A stretch of 64,000 nucleotides of DNA from Pirellulaceae bacterium (GTDB lineage Bacteria > Planctomycetota > Planctomycetia > Pirellulales > Pirellulaceae). The stretch covers positions 1-64,000 of the forward strand of contig JAKVBZ010000003.1 in the NCBI GenBank assembly GCA_022448645.1, read 5' to 3'. The notes under the pieces were generated by a model that did not search any database, was not told the origin of the DNA, and saw only the letters and a program-made list of their open reading frames with translations. Positions 28,310 through 37,400 of this stretch are shown piece by piece. The first letter of the stretch is position 1. Each line of letters opens with the position of its first letter. Both the position numbers and the translations under genes were made by a program.

Positions 28310-29044
28310 ATGTTCTACTTCCGCATCAACCGCCTTAAGATCGTGGACAATCGGGAAGAACGTCAAATTCTACGGATTTTCGGTACGGATCAAGCAGAAG
28401 TCAAACTGAATAGCTTTATCACGACAGACGAAACCCGCTTGCCTGACATGGACGAGTTGCTGTCGACGACGGATCGACAACGGCAGAAAGAACTCTTTAC
28501 CTCCGCCGTCACCAACTATCTCGACGCACGGATATTGACAACCATCCAGCATGTGAGCGACAACCACGTGATGACTTTTGGCGATACGGGATACGTACTG
28601 TATCAGTCCGAGCGCATCCCAAATGATTTCAACTGGACACTGTTGGCTATCGAATCAGACTGCGACGTCCGAGAACTTGGACAGCAAATTCACTCAGCCG
28701 TGCATGATCGGAAATTCGACCATGTGATCTCTCGGACCTTGGCTCTGGCAGCCACTTCCGCCAATCCACCTTACGCAGCGGCTGTTGGTATCGGGAAGTT
28801 TGTCACCAAGACAATCGCCGAACAGCGCCGTAGCAATCAGGATGACATGATTGGGGTAATCTACACATCGCTCAATCGCCACGAACACTATCCTCATGGC
28901 GAGCGCAAACGGGATAACATCCCGGATCTGACCAATAACATGTTTGTGGACTATTCACTATTTGGCTTCGAGTCTCCTGAGCAAGCTTCATTGCGCCGGC
29001 TCCCGTCGACCACCGGTCGCATCCGGCCACGTCGAGCTGCGTAG
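28310..29044 (+). CDS. Protein of unknown function (244 residues)
   Basis: I do not recognise this protein. The ATG at 28310 has gaggg (28299-28303) at correct spacing, and codon use is coding-like. There is no signal peptide or transmembrane helix. The N-terminal third is beta-like with charged strands (RINRLKIVDNREERQILRIF), the middle has helix-forming segments (DRQRQKELFTSAVTNYL, RELGQQIHSAVHDRK), and a weakly hydrophobic stretch NPPYAAAVGIGKFVTKTIAE precedes a polar C-terminus that ends in Arg-rich GRIRPRRAA. The segment VIYTSLNRHEHYPHGERKRDN with PDLTNNMFVDYSLFGF looks like a conserved block and could belong to a calcium- or lipid-binding fold, but that is speculation. Confidence 0.7.
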   Translation: MFYFRINRLKIVDNREERQILRIFGTDQAEVKLNSFITTDETRLPDMDELLSTTDRQRQKELFTSAVTNYLDARILTTIQHVSDNHVMTFGDTGYVLYQSERIPNDFNWTLLAIESDCDVRELGQQIHSAVHDRKFDHVISRTLALAATSANPPYAAAVGIGKFVTKTIAEQRRSNQDDMIGVIYTSLNRHEHYPHGERKRDNIPDLTNNMFVDYSLFGFESPEQASLRRLPSTTGRIRPRRAA

Positions 29045-29696
29045 CTGTTGGATGGGTTGGTGATCCCCACGTTTCTTGGTCGCTTCTGACACATCAAGTA
29101 GCCACAGGCGGGATGCCGCTTTGAGCTTCAATCGGTGGAAGTTGTGTTAGTTTTATTCACGAGAACTGCCGCACTCGAAGAATCTTGGAGCCAGTGCATC
29201 TCTGAGGTCTTTAGCTGCACTCAGGGGGGACTCGTCATTCATTGCTCTTCTTGGCCGTGTGAACATCGGCCTGAAAAATGTCTACCAGATATTCGCTTCC
29301 TACGAATCTTTGTTTAGATCGAGACGTTGGGAGCTGAACCAACGACATTTTCTGATAGATCTCGGTCGGAAACCTGCATCATTGGAACTTACGAAGTCGT
29401 GGAAGTTCCCACCTGCGTTCTCTGCATTTGGAGCTATTGAAGAGTCGCGATTGTTACCGGGTTCTAGCAATCGTTAATGCATTCGAGTCCCGTAACTGTT
29501 CGGCGAAAGCCCAATCGAAAAGTCGCAAGGGCAATGCGTATTGGGGGTTTCTACGAGCTGTATTCTTAATGAAATCTTAATCATCGACGAGTAGAACAAA
29601 GAGACGTGCCATTCCGTATGGAAGGATACATTGCGACACAAATTCACATTTGCGGGTCCAGAAAGGAAGAGATACTCCTGACGTGTGCTTGGATTC
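29045..29696. other. 652-base stretch without a supported gene
   Basis: This is the longest gene-free stretch in the window. Three short plus-strand ORFs (60-72 codons) have no ribosome binding sites and no recognisable motifs. A ttcgagtcccg string at 29482-29492 resembles a tRNA T-loop, but the flanks cannot form the T-stem. The right end leads into the strong promoter at 29697. Confidence 0.5.
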
Positions 29697-29725
29697 TTGA
29701 CATGGAAATATACGGCTAGTATAAT
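29697..29725 (+). promoter_or_regulatory. Consensus sigma-70 type promoter before the His-rich gene
   Basis: ttgaca (29697-29702) and tataat (29720-29725) are both perfect consensus hexamers with a 17-base spacer. Transcription would start near 29732, giving a 5' leader of about 40 bases to the ATG at 29773. It is the best promoter match noticed in the window and suggests strong expression of the His-rich protein unless a repressor binds. No obvious palindrome overlaps it. Confidence 0.75.
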
Positions 29726-29772
29726 CCATAGCGGTCGGATCGCATTGTCATCGGTTGGTGTTTGTTAAAACA

Positions 29773-30183
29773 ATGTTGTACATAGCGAAACATCGCGGAC
29801 TCTGTTCTGGTCTCACGCTGGTATTTCTGGCGATATCTGTGGCCGGTCCCGGGATGCATTTACTACCCGGATGCGGTCACCAGCACGTCCGGCAAGCTGC
29901 TACGCATTCGCACACAGACCATCACCACACAGACCATCACCACACAGGCTGCGGACACCACCATTCCTCGGAACAACCCTTTTCTCCGCGCGACGATAGT
30001 ATTGCATCGCAACATGATTGTGCGATCTGCAATTTCTTTGCTCAATCTCAGGATTCGACCTATCCGGAAATAATTCTTAGTGCGGTTCTGCACACCGCTA
30101 TCCGGACCGAAAGCAATAGTCCGAATCCCCCCATGCGGTTTGTCGCCGTCTATGCGGCACGTGCGCCGCCCTCTACTGCGTAA
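29773..30183 (+). CDS. Exported His/Cys-rich protein
   Basis: This is a 136-residue protein with an N-terminal signal peptide (LCSGLTLVFLAISVAGPG). TTG and GTG codons at 29755 and 29758 are alternative starts. The mature part opens with a histidine cluster: GCGHQH, HSHTDHHHTDHHHTGCGHHHSS, with 16 or so His in 35 residues. This is followed by SQHDCAICNFFAQ with a CxxC pair. The remainder has ILSAVLHTAIRTESN and ends in a hydrophobic-basic tail. The CxxC plus preceding His pattern resembles short DUF2946-like or copper-associated proteins of this phylum. Binding of zinc, copper or nickel in the periplasm is likely from composition, but the metal is unknown. It is driven by the consensus promoter at 29697 and contains two perfect 15-bp repeats. 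Confidence 0.75.
   Translation: MLYIAKHRGLCSGLTLVFLAISVAGPGMHLLPGCGHQHVRQAATHSHTDHHHTDHHHTGCGHHHSSEQPFSPRDDSIASQHDCAICNFFAQSQDSTYPEIILSAVLHTAIRTESNSPNPPMRFVAVYAARAPPSTA
29911..29940 (+). repeat. 15-bp tandem duplication encoding HTDHH twice
   Basis: cacacagaccatcac occurs twice head to tail, followed by a partial third copy (cacacag). It encodes the duplicated HTDHH of the histidine cluster. It is in frame, with identical copies. Confidence 0.9.
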
Positions 30184-30513
30184 GGCCTGCATTACGGGAT
30201 AGCGTCCATCGACGCGATCTCTGTGTGGATTCTCGGTCGTTCGAGATTCTACGTACAGCGCAATGCTGGTGTCGTTTCCTTAAATACTCGCTCCAGATAG
30301 GGGTTGGGTAAGCTTGAAATGATTTCCTGCCCTGGCGCGGATTTACTGTGATTCATCGCTTTATTACGGCACATATAGTCAAGCTCTGTCTGCGTTCGGC
30401 ATGATACCTTTCGCGCGGTCCGACCACCGCCGCAGGGTGCCGGCGCAGCGGAGTTTATACGTCCTCAAGGCAATCGATTTAACGAAGAAGCATTTACACA
30501 GGTGTTTAGGTCC
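30184..30513. other. 330-base spacer between His-rich gene and pseudopilin
   Basis: No gene is seen. A tctcg/cgaga hairpin (30231-30235 and 30242-30246) follows the His-rich gene by 48 bases without a T-run and is at best a weak terminator. Nothing resembling a Zur or Fur box was recognised by eye. The spacer is long enough for a separate promoter for the pseudopilin gene. Confidence 0.4.
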
Positions 30514-31662
30514 ATGAATCCCGTTTTGGATTCCAGGCGGTTATGTCCTCAACTTTTTTCTTTCCAGCGTGGTTCTTCCGCAAGGAGACCGGGTTTTACG
30601 CTTGTTGAATTGTTGGTGGTGATCGCGATTATCAGTTTGCTCATTGCGTTGTTGCTCCCTGCCGTTCAAGCGGCTCGGGAAGCTGCACGACGAACGCTAT
30701 GTGCTAACAACCTGAAACAGATAGGCTTGGCAGTGCTTAATCACCATGATTCAGCTGGCCATTTTGCCGTCACACAGACCGCAAGTGGTTCATCTGATGG
30801 GTCGGGAGGCTGCGAGGCGGGCTTTTACAGTTGGCACGTTCGTATTCTGCCATTTCTGGAACAACAATCGCTTCACGACGCCATTGATTTTAGTGTCAAC
30901 ATGTCAGACGGTTGCTCAAGTGGAGCTCCGATCAGCAATACCCACCCCAACGCCATTGCAGCGGCCACTCGTGTCTCGACGTTCCTTTGTTCGTCTGACG
31001 TCGACACCGGAAATAACGAGGAAGTGATGGGGACGGCCAATCCTGGTTCCGATAATTACGCGGCGAACGCTGGATGGCCCTCATTGGCAACTGGCTACGA
31101 CGGTGAACGAGCGACGCCCGGTAAGTTCAACGGTCTCATCAGCATCGAGAACCCGAAGAAGCATATCGTTTGGCATCCCAGAGCCGGCATCCGAATTCGC
31201 GACGTACGGGATGGTTTGTCAAATACTGCTGCGGTCGCCGAGCGGCTGATTCAAACCGGCGTGACACAGAGCCAAATCTTGAACTCAGAGGATACGACAA
31301 AATCTTATCACATCACCTCAGTTCCGCGCACGTTGGCCATGATCGCACAGCGATGTGACTCATCGCTCACTCACGCAGACGTTGCCATGTCGGCCTACCT
31401 TGGCCGGGCATGGATATCAGGCTGGACCAGGACGGGTCCAACCTACATGCACTTAAAACCACCAAACACGAACAATTGCCACTTCAACCACTTCGATGAC
31501 AGTGGCGATGTCATGATCACACCCAGCAGCCATCATCCGGGTGGTGTCAACCTAGTTATGGCTGATGGACATGTCCGTTTTATCCAAGATTCCATCGACC
31601 TGCAAATTTGGTGGGCCATGGGAACTCGGAACGGAGACGATTTAGTTGAGGAGGCTGAATAG
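30514..31662 (+). CDS. DUF1559 pseudopilin-like protein
   Basis: This is a 382-residue member of the large planctomycete DUF1559 family, type IV pilin/type II secretion pseudopilin-like proteins. The prepilin motif [19 protein letters not shown] with a preceding basic leader is followed by the family block [27 protein letters not shown]. Near the C-terminus is the H-X9-DG signature ([17 protein letters not shown]). In between, the DUF1559 core contains [12 protein letters not shown] and [13 protein letters not shown]. An in-frame GTG at 30502 is an alternative start. Dozens of paralogues are usual per genome and their cargo is unknown. It is followed without spacing by the PEP-CTERM gene (start 1 base after its stop), so the two are cotranscribed. 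Confidence 0.92.
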   Translation: MNPVLDSRRLCPQLFSFQRGSSARRPGFTLVELLVVIAIISLLIALLLPAVQAAREAARRTLCANNLKQIGLAVLNHHDSAGHFAVTQTASGSSDGSGGCEAGFYSWHVRILPFLEQQSLHDAIDFSVNMSDGCSSGAPISNTHPNAIAAATRVSTFLCSSDVDTGNNEEVMGTANPGSDNYAANAGWPSLATGYDGERATPGKFNGLISIENPKKHIVWHPRAGIRIRDVRDGLSNTAAVAERLIQTGVTQSQILNSEDTTKSYHITSVPRTLAMIAQRCDSSLTHADVAMSAYLGRAWISGWTRTGPTYMHLKPPNTNNCHFNHFDDSGDVMITPSSHHPGGVNLVMADGHVRFIQDSIDLQIWWAMGTRNGDDLVEEAE

Positions 31663-33285
31663 ATGATGACGAAAAGATCTCATGTTAGAAACGCGTTATT
31701 GATGTTGTTGACAATTGCTCTATGGGTCAGCTTTCCCCAACCGACGACTGCTCAACACAACGATTTGCAAATCTCTTATGTCAACCAAAAGATTGAGGTC
31801 CAACAGCAAGATCCTCGTGGCTTGGTATTTCCCAGCGACTTTCCCATATCAGGCATCGAACGACAATTTACGACGCTGCCTGGATTTGCGTCCGAGACCG
31901 ACGTTGGTTTGGGCATCGGGAGCGGAGACCAAATCGTATACAACGTCTTGGAAAATTTGCTTTTCTGGGACGGGATTGATTTTGTAGTGCCGCCGACTGG
32001 CACCCAGATTCGCGTCAAGAATAATCCACCGAATACACCTTATACCGTCGTTACACAAACAAGCGGCGAACAACTTGGAAGCTTCTCCCCACCCTTAAAT
32101 CGCATAGGTGCTGCAGGTGCGAGCGGTAATTTTCACGTAGACTTGCAATGGTTCTTGGAACCTAACAACGCTCCGTTTTCACCGCCACCAGACTTTGGCG
32201 CCTATGGAGTCAAATTCACTCTCTCGACCGACGCGCCCGGTATCGAAAATTCGGATCCAATATTGATGGTGTTCAATTTCGGATTGGATGCTGCTTCCTA
32301 CGATGCAGCTATGAGTAATTTCGCAGAGTTGCTCACTGCGACGACCTTTACTTGGAACTCGCACGTTACCGGGAACTGGGGTGACGCCACGAACTGGACG
32401 CCTGCAGACGGACCACCGGTTGCTGGCGACACAGCACTGATCGAATCCAATGGGGCCGTCGTTTCTGTTCCGGACGACCAGGCAGCGTCAACGACGAGTA
32501 TTCGTGAGGGAATGCTTTGGCTGGAGTCGGCTGCGACACTTACAAGCTCAGTGTCGCTCAGTGGCGGTACGACGGGCGGCACGGGAACGATCATAGGGGC
32601 TGTGACGAATTCAGGTGGTATGGTCGCACCTGGGGCGAGTACGGGAACACTTACCGTAGATGGTGATTTCACACAGTCTGCCGGATCCTATCAGGTGGAA
32701 GTCGAAGGCGCCGATCTCAGTCATGATTCTCTTGAAGTGATCGGCCACGCTACTCTCGGCGGCAACCTTATTGTTAAAGGGTTGTCACCACTAGCAACCC
32801 TCAAGAATCACACACTGACGATCCTAACTTCCACCAGCGGTGTGAGCGGTGCATTTTCCACCACACCGTCACTGCGTGACGGTGCCGGAGGCGGTCATCT
32901 CGGACACGGTATCTTTTTCGACGGAGTCAGTGTCGGTAGTCACGATGTTACGGTAGATGTGTTTCAAGCGAGGGAAGGGGACACCGACGCCGATCAGGAT
33001 GTTGACATTACGGACTTTAACCGCCTGGCTCAACACTTCGACCCCGGTGGGCAAAACTTTGTCACCAACGACTGGGTAACAGCAGATTTCGACACCGACG
33101 CTGATGTCGACATTACGGACTTTAACTCGCTCGCTCAGAACTTTTCGCCGGGCGGATATAGGACTCAGTTTGTGCCAGAGCCGTCAGCGTTAAGAATCAT
33201 GTTGTTTGTCTTGCTTGTCGTGTGGTGTACCAGGATTCGTTCGGTCTTGACGCCGCGGATGCGTTATTCGGGTGTGGCAACATGA
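31663..33285 (+). CDS. PEP-CTERM surface protein with dockerin-like EF-hands
   Basis: This is a 540-residue exported protein. Signal peptide: LLMLLTIALWVSFPQPTTAQ. Residues ~33-225 form a domain shared with the gene at 33530 (GFASETDVGLGIGSGDQIVYNVLENLLFWDG); I cannot assign it to a named family. Residues ~228-420 form a beta-helix-like region of autotransporter-associated type (GNWGDATNWTP, GTGTIIGAVTNSGGMVAPGASTGTLTVDGDF). Two 12-residue calcium loops follow, DTDADQDVDITD and DFDTDADVDITD, in dockerin-like context with FNRLAQHF and FNSLAQNF. The C-terminus is a PEP-CTERM sorting signal: VPEP, a hydrophobic helix and a basic tail (RIRSVLTPRMR). It is probably processed by an exosortase and attached to the cell surface. 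It is directly coupled to the pseudopilin gene. Confidence 0.88.
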   Translation: MMTKRSHVRNALLMLLTIALWVSFPQPTTAQHNDLQISYVNQKIEVQQQDPRGLVFPSDFPISGIERQFTTLPGFASETDVGLGIGSGDQIVYNVLENLLFWDGIDFVVPPTGTQIRVKNNPPNTPYTVVTQTSGEQLGSFSPPLNRIGAAGASGNFHVDLQWFLEPNNAPFSPPPDFGAYGVKFTLSTDAPGIENSDPILMVFNFGLDAASYDAAMSNFAELLTATTFTWNSHVTGNWGDATNWTPADGPPVAGDTALIESNGAVVSVPDDQAASTTSIREGMLWLESAATLTSSVSLSGGTTGGTGTIIGAVTNSGGMVAPGASTGTLTVDGDFTQSAGSYQVEVEGADLSHDSLEVIGHATLGGNLIVKGLSPLATLKNHTLTILTSTSGVSGAFSTTPSLRDGAGGGHLGHGIFFDGVSVGSHDVTVDVFQAREGDTDADQDVDITDFNRLAQHFDPGGQNFVTNDWVTADFDTDADVDITDFNSLAQNFSPGGYRTQFVPEPSALRIMLFVLLVVWCTRIRSVLTPRMRYSGVAT

Positions 33286-33514
33286 TGGTAGGGTGATATG
33301 TTTTTGAGGGAAGCAGCATGTCGCACATCGCGTGTGAGGCGACTGCGGTGGTGTAAAGAATTTAAGTAACGGTCGGATGATATAAACGATTTCCAAGAAA
33401 AATTAGAACCAAAATTAGGAGATTCCATAGGAGAGTAAAACCTGAATTGTTTATAGAACGCAATTGGAGCGAGCCGCTCGTTTCAATCCCTTTTCAACGA
33501 AATAAATATAGAGA

Positions 33515-33528
33515 ACAAGGAACCTTGT
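33515..33528 (+). promoter_or_regulatory. 14-base palindrome containing the ribosome binding site of the next gene
   Basis: acaagg-aa-ccttgt is a perfect inverted repeat one base before the ATG at 33530. The aagga Shine-Dalgarno lies inside it. As RNA it has only a 2-base centre, so a hairpin would open to about 4 pairs; as DNA it is a typical operator size. A role in translation or transcription control is inferred only. Confidence 0.4.
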
Positions 33529-33529
33529 A

Positions 33530-34264
33530 ATGAAAAGATATATTGTCTATTCAATATTTTGTTTAATATTTTTTGTTGGTGACATTTACGGACAGCACGG
33601 CCACTCCGACCACGGCCACTCCGACATTGAGTTTGCCTATCAGAACGGCATGATTGACATTGAGTTTGGTCCGGAAGGACGGATTTTTGAAGGCGAATTC
33701 CCTACGAGTGGAACTGACTTGCAATTTACCACCGAACCAGGATTTGCATCTGAAACTTCAGAAGGAATGGGAATCGGAAGTGGTGACCAGATCGTGTACA
33801 ACGTGCTGGACAGTTTGCTTTTCTGGAATGGTTCCTCGATTGCCGCACCAACGGCGGGAACCCAGATCCGGATTGGAAACCTACCACCCACAGTTCCGGA
33901 CACCGTGGTTTCCGGGACAAGCGGGTCGCAACCAGGTAGTTTCTCACCGGCCGCAAACCGCGTTGGAGCCGCCGACGGTACGGGAGATTTCCATGCCGAT
34001 TTGGATTGGTTTTTGGAGCCAAATACGGGAAATCCTGGGACGGGTGCTTATGCAGTCAAACTGAATTTGTCGACGAGTGCAGCTGGAATTGCAAACTCCG
34101 ACGATTTTTTCATTGTTTATAACTTCGGCCTAGGGGACACCGAATTCGAGGAGGGAGTGGAAGCATTTGCCGCCTTGGTCCCGGAGCCATCATCGATGAT
34201 GATTGTTGGAGTGGGTATTCTCTTATCGGGCCTGATGTGGCGAAAGCAGCCTGTGCGCCGCTAG
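33530..34264 (+). CDS. PEP-CTERM protein paralogous to the preceding gene
   Basis: This is a 244-residue protein with a signal peptide (YSIFCLIFFVGDIYG), then a His/Asp cluster HGHSDHGHSD (two perfect 15-bp repeats, 33596-33625), followed by the same domain as in the previous gene: FEGEFPTSGTDLQFTTEPGFASE, GIGSGDQIVYNVLDSLLFW, GTQIRIGNLPPTVPDTVV, GSFSPAANRVGAADGTGDFHADLDWFLEPN. It ends with VPEPSSMMIVGVGILLSGLMWRKQPVRR-type PEP-CTERM anchor. The beta-helix region and dockerin loops of the larger paralogue are missing, so this is the minimal architecture for the shared domain. The opening region has a more AT-rich codon pattern than its neighbours. Confidence 0.88.
   Translation: MKRYIVYSIFCLIFFVGDIYGQHGHSDHGHSDIEFAYQNGMIDIEFGPEGRIFEGEFPTSGTDLQFTTEPGFASETSEGMGIGSGDQIVYNVLDSLLFWNGSSIAAPTAGTQIRIGNLPPTVPDTVVSGTSGSQPGSFSPAANRVGAADGTGDFHADLDWFLEPNTGNPGTGAYAVKLNLSTSAAGIANSDDFFIVYNFGLGDTEFEEGVEAFAALVPEPSSMMIVGVGILLSGLMWRKQPVRR
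33596..33625 (+). repeat. 15-bp tandem duplication encoding HGHSD twice
   Basis: cacggccactccgac occurs twice head to tail just after the signal peptide and encodes HGHSDHGHSD. Both copies are identical and in frame. Confidence 0.9.
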
Positions 34265-34297
34265 TGAGTGAAGGTGGTAATGCTGTTGCAAGTAGGA

Positions 34298-34325
34298 CCA
34301 GGGTACTCTAGCGTGGGTGCCCTGG
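34298..34325. terminator. Possible bidirectional stem-loop between convergent genes
   Basis: ccaggg (34298-34303) pairs with ccctgg (34320-34325), with one G-U and one A-T pair extending the stem over a loop of about 12 bases. It lies between the convergent PEP-CTERM and uvrA genes. The T-run is poor in both directions, so efficiency is doubtful. Confidence 0.35.
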
Positions 34326-34412
34326 CCTTCTTGCCAGTCCACGCACGATGTGCCATTACCGATTGTGGGTAGAAGCAAAACGCCAGGCCAATCGGTTGCT
34401 CAGTAGTACACT

Positions 34413-37400
34413 TCACGCCTGGATGCCGGATAGATGTTCGGCCAGGAATTGAGACAAAGTCTGGTGGTGCAGGTCTTCCACTGTTTTGAATTGAAGCTTG
34501 ACGACATCGCGGTCTGACGGTGACGTGTCAAGCTTGGGCGAACGCCCCAGCTCAGCGATCTTTCCTAAAGCATGCTGGCCCTTAGGACCATTCAAAGCGA
34601 GATCCACGGATGCCAAGCGTTTTGTAAAAACACTCGCCCAGGGATCCCTTTGGCCTTTGACCAGCAAATGAACGACTTGTTGGTTACCCCACAGGAACTG
34701 GCCCTCCGGTGCGATTTCGTGCAGCATCTCGCAAAGTTGTTCCAGCACATCCAGATCCCATTGAACACGCTTGCCTGGAGGAAATCCCTTGCGAGACCAA
34801 TGCCAACGTTGGCCCAGCTTTTTCCACGGCATCACATCTTCGGGTTTTTCAGCCGCGCGTTCTGTCCAGCGTCTGAAACCCTCGACTGACTTTTCGAGAA
34901 AAGTCCAGAAGGAGGGAGTATCCATTTCCTCCCAGGAGTGCGCTCGGACTTGAACTTCTTGCCAAGGTCCACGTAGATTCTTACATTGCACACGCGGCTC
35001 GTTACCGTATACCGGCAAGTCCTCCAGTTCATTGAGTGACTTAAGCTTCAAATCGGCCTGTAATTCATCGCGTCGGAATGTTTTCTTCGGAACCCGAAAC
35101 TTAAGCTTCAACAGCCACGATTCACCAGTCAGTGCATGAAAGAACCAGCCGTCGGTTTTTTTTGGGGCAGAAATCTCGACGACTCCTCGTGAATTCCAAT
35201 CCGTGGCACTGAATTCTCCTAGCTCATGGATGCGCTCCACGACCTGATCGAGGATGCGTCCTTCCCAGCGACAGGTCTGCCCGTCTCGTCCTACACGATT
35301 CTGGGTGTGCCAACGTCGTCCGTCAATTTCCCAAGGCATCTTTTGTTCGTCACCAACTTCGGTAATCTCCATGTCGCCTTTACGTTCCGCAGTCGTTTGG
35401 GCAGCATCATATGACTTTCGTTCCTCGTGTGGGCCCGCTTGCAGCACATCGGCCAACACGACTCCAGTAAGTGATGGGAAAGCTACCGACCTTTTCGATG
35501 ATTTCGCTGAGGTTTTACGACGGATGGTTCGAGGGGAGACCCGTGCCGCATGAGCTACCAGGTCTTCGGGCGTGCCTGTGGCGACGACGTGTCCCCCATA
35601 TTCTCCTGCTTCAGGACCCATGTCGATAATCCAGTCAGCTGACTTGATCACGTCCAGGTTATGCTCAACGACAATCACGGTATTCCCCAAATCGACCAGA
35701 CGATGCATGACTTCGAGGAGTTTTTGTAAGTCGTCAAAGTGCAAGCCCGTGGTAGGCTCGTCTAACAAGTAGAGTGTACGTCCGGTGTCCGGACGTGAAA
35801 GTTCAGCCGACAATTTGACGCGTTGAGCTTCGCCACCAGACAACGTCGGTGCGGCTTGACCTAGACTTAGATAGTCCAGGCCCACGTCGCATAACGTCTG
35901 TAAAACTCGACGAATCTTCGGAATGTTCTCAAACAGCTTGAGCGCTTCCCCACAAGGCATATTGAGCACGTCGAAAATACTTTGGCCTCGGTAGCGTACC
36001 GCCAACGTCTCATGATTATAGCGCCGTCCGTGACAGGTATCGCATTCGACCCACACGTCAGGAAGGAAATGCATTTCGATGCAAATTTGGCCATTGCCAT
36101 CGCACAGGTCGCAACGACCCCCGGCCACGTTGAAGCTGAATCTACGAGCTGTATAACCTCGCAGCTTCGATTCCGGAAGTTGTGAGAAAAGTTGTCGAAT
36201 CGAATCGAACACTCCAGTGTAGGTTGCCGGATTAGAACTAGGTGAATTTCCCAATGCCTGCTGGTCTACTTGGATGACTTTATTGATGTGTTCACTTCCG
36301 CGGATCTCGTCATGAAGACCGGGGTTTGTATTGGCGCGGTGCAGCTTGCGCGCAAGTGAGTTATAGATTACGTCATCAATGAGAGAACTCTTTCCGCTGC
36401 CGCTAACGCCCGTGACTGCAGTCAACGTACCCAAGGGGATACGGACATGGACGTTGCGAAGATTATTCTGACGTGCACCGACGATTTCCAGCCAATCTGG
36501 TTCTAGAATGTTGGTCGAGGAAGTGGAACGTGTATTTCTGGAAAATGTCGAACTCGACATTTTCGTTTTGGCACGCTTGGTTTTCCGCTTGGCGCCGTTT
36601 TGCGATTGAGTCTGACTGGGCATCCTACGGTTTGTGGGAACAGGAATTGCTTTCTTGCCGGACAAGTACGGCCCGGTCACAGATGCTCGCCGCTTGCCAA
36701 GTTGCTCGGGAGTACCTTGTGCGACGATGTGACCTCCATGAACTCCGGCGCCGGGACCGAAATCACACACGGCATCTGACTCACGTAACACTTCTCGATC
36801 ATGTTCTACCACCACGAGCGTGTTGCCCAGGTCTCGCAATTTGTGCAGGGCGGATAATAAACGGTGATTGTCACGTGGGTGTAGGCCAATGGTTGGTTCA
36901 TCCAGAACGTACAGGACTCCGCACAACCCGCTGCCAAGTTGGCTCGCTAATCGAATACGCTGGAATTCACCTCCCGAGAGCGAAGCTGCTGGGCGACCCA
37001 AAGTGATGTAATTCAATCCAACATCACACAGGAATTCCAAGCGGTTTTTTACTTCTCGTACGATTTCACCCGCAATTTTTCGTTCGCGCGCCGACAATTT
37101 CCAGCCACGAATCGCCTTTTGTAGCTCGCCCAGTGGCAAATGGCAGTACTGGCCGATTGTCAGTTCACGGAACTGCATGGCCGCTGCATCGTCTCGGAGT
37201 CGACTTCCGTCACAGGTGGTACAGTCCACTTCGTCCACAAGATGATTCAAGCGAGTCCTCAGGCTGGGCGAAACACGTGCTGCTTCATCGAGGGCCGGAT
37301 AGAGACCTTTGAACTGAAAACGGAACGAAGGCCGCTGCGATGTCGACGGTGTTGTCTTCTGTTTGGCTGAGCTGCGTTGTTTCTTGGTGTTACCCTGTTT

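Noticed and set aside
29482..29492. tRNA T-loop-like string ttcgagtcccg
   Set aside because: The bases before it cannot pair to make a T-stem and no acceptor or anticodon arm is present.
10261..33625. CRISPR array
   Set aside because: The direct repeats are adjacent two-copy duplications without spacers.
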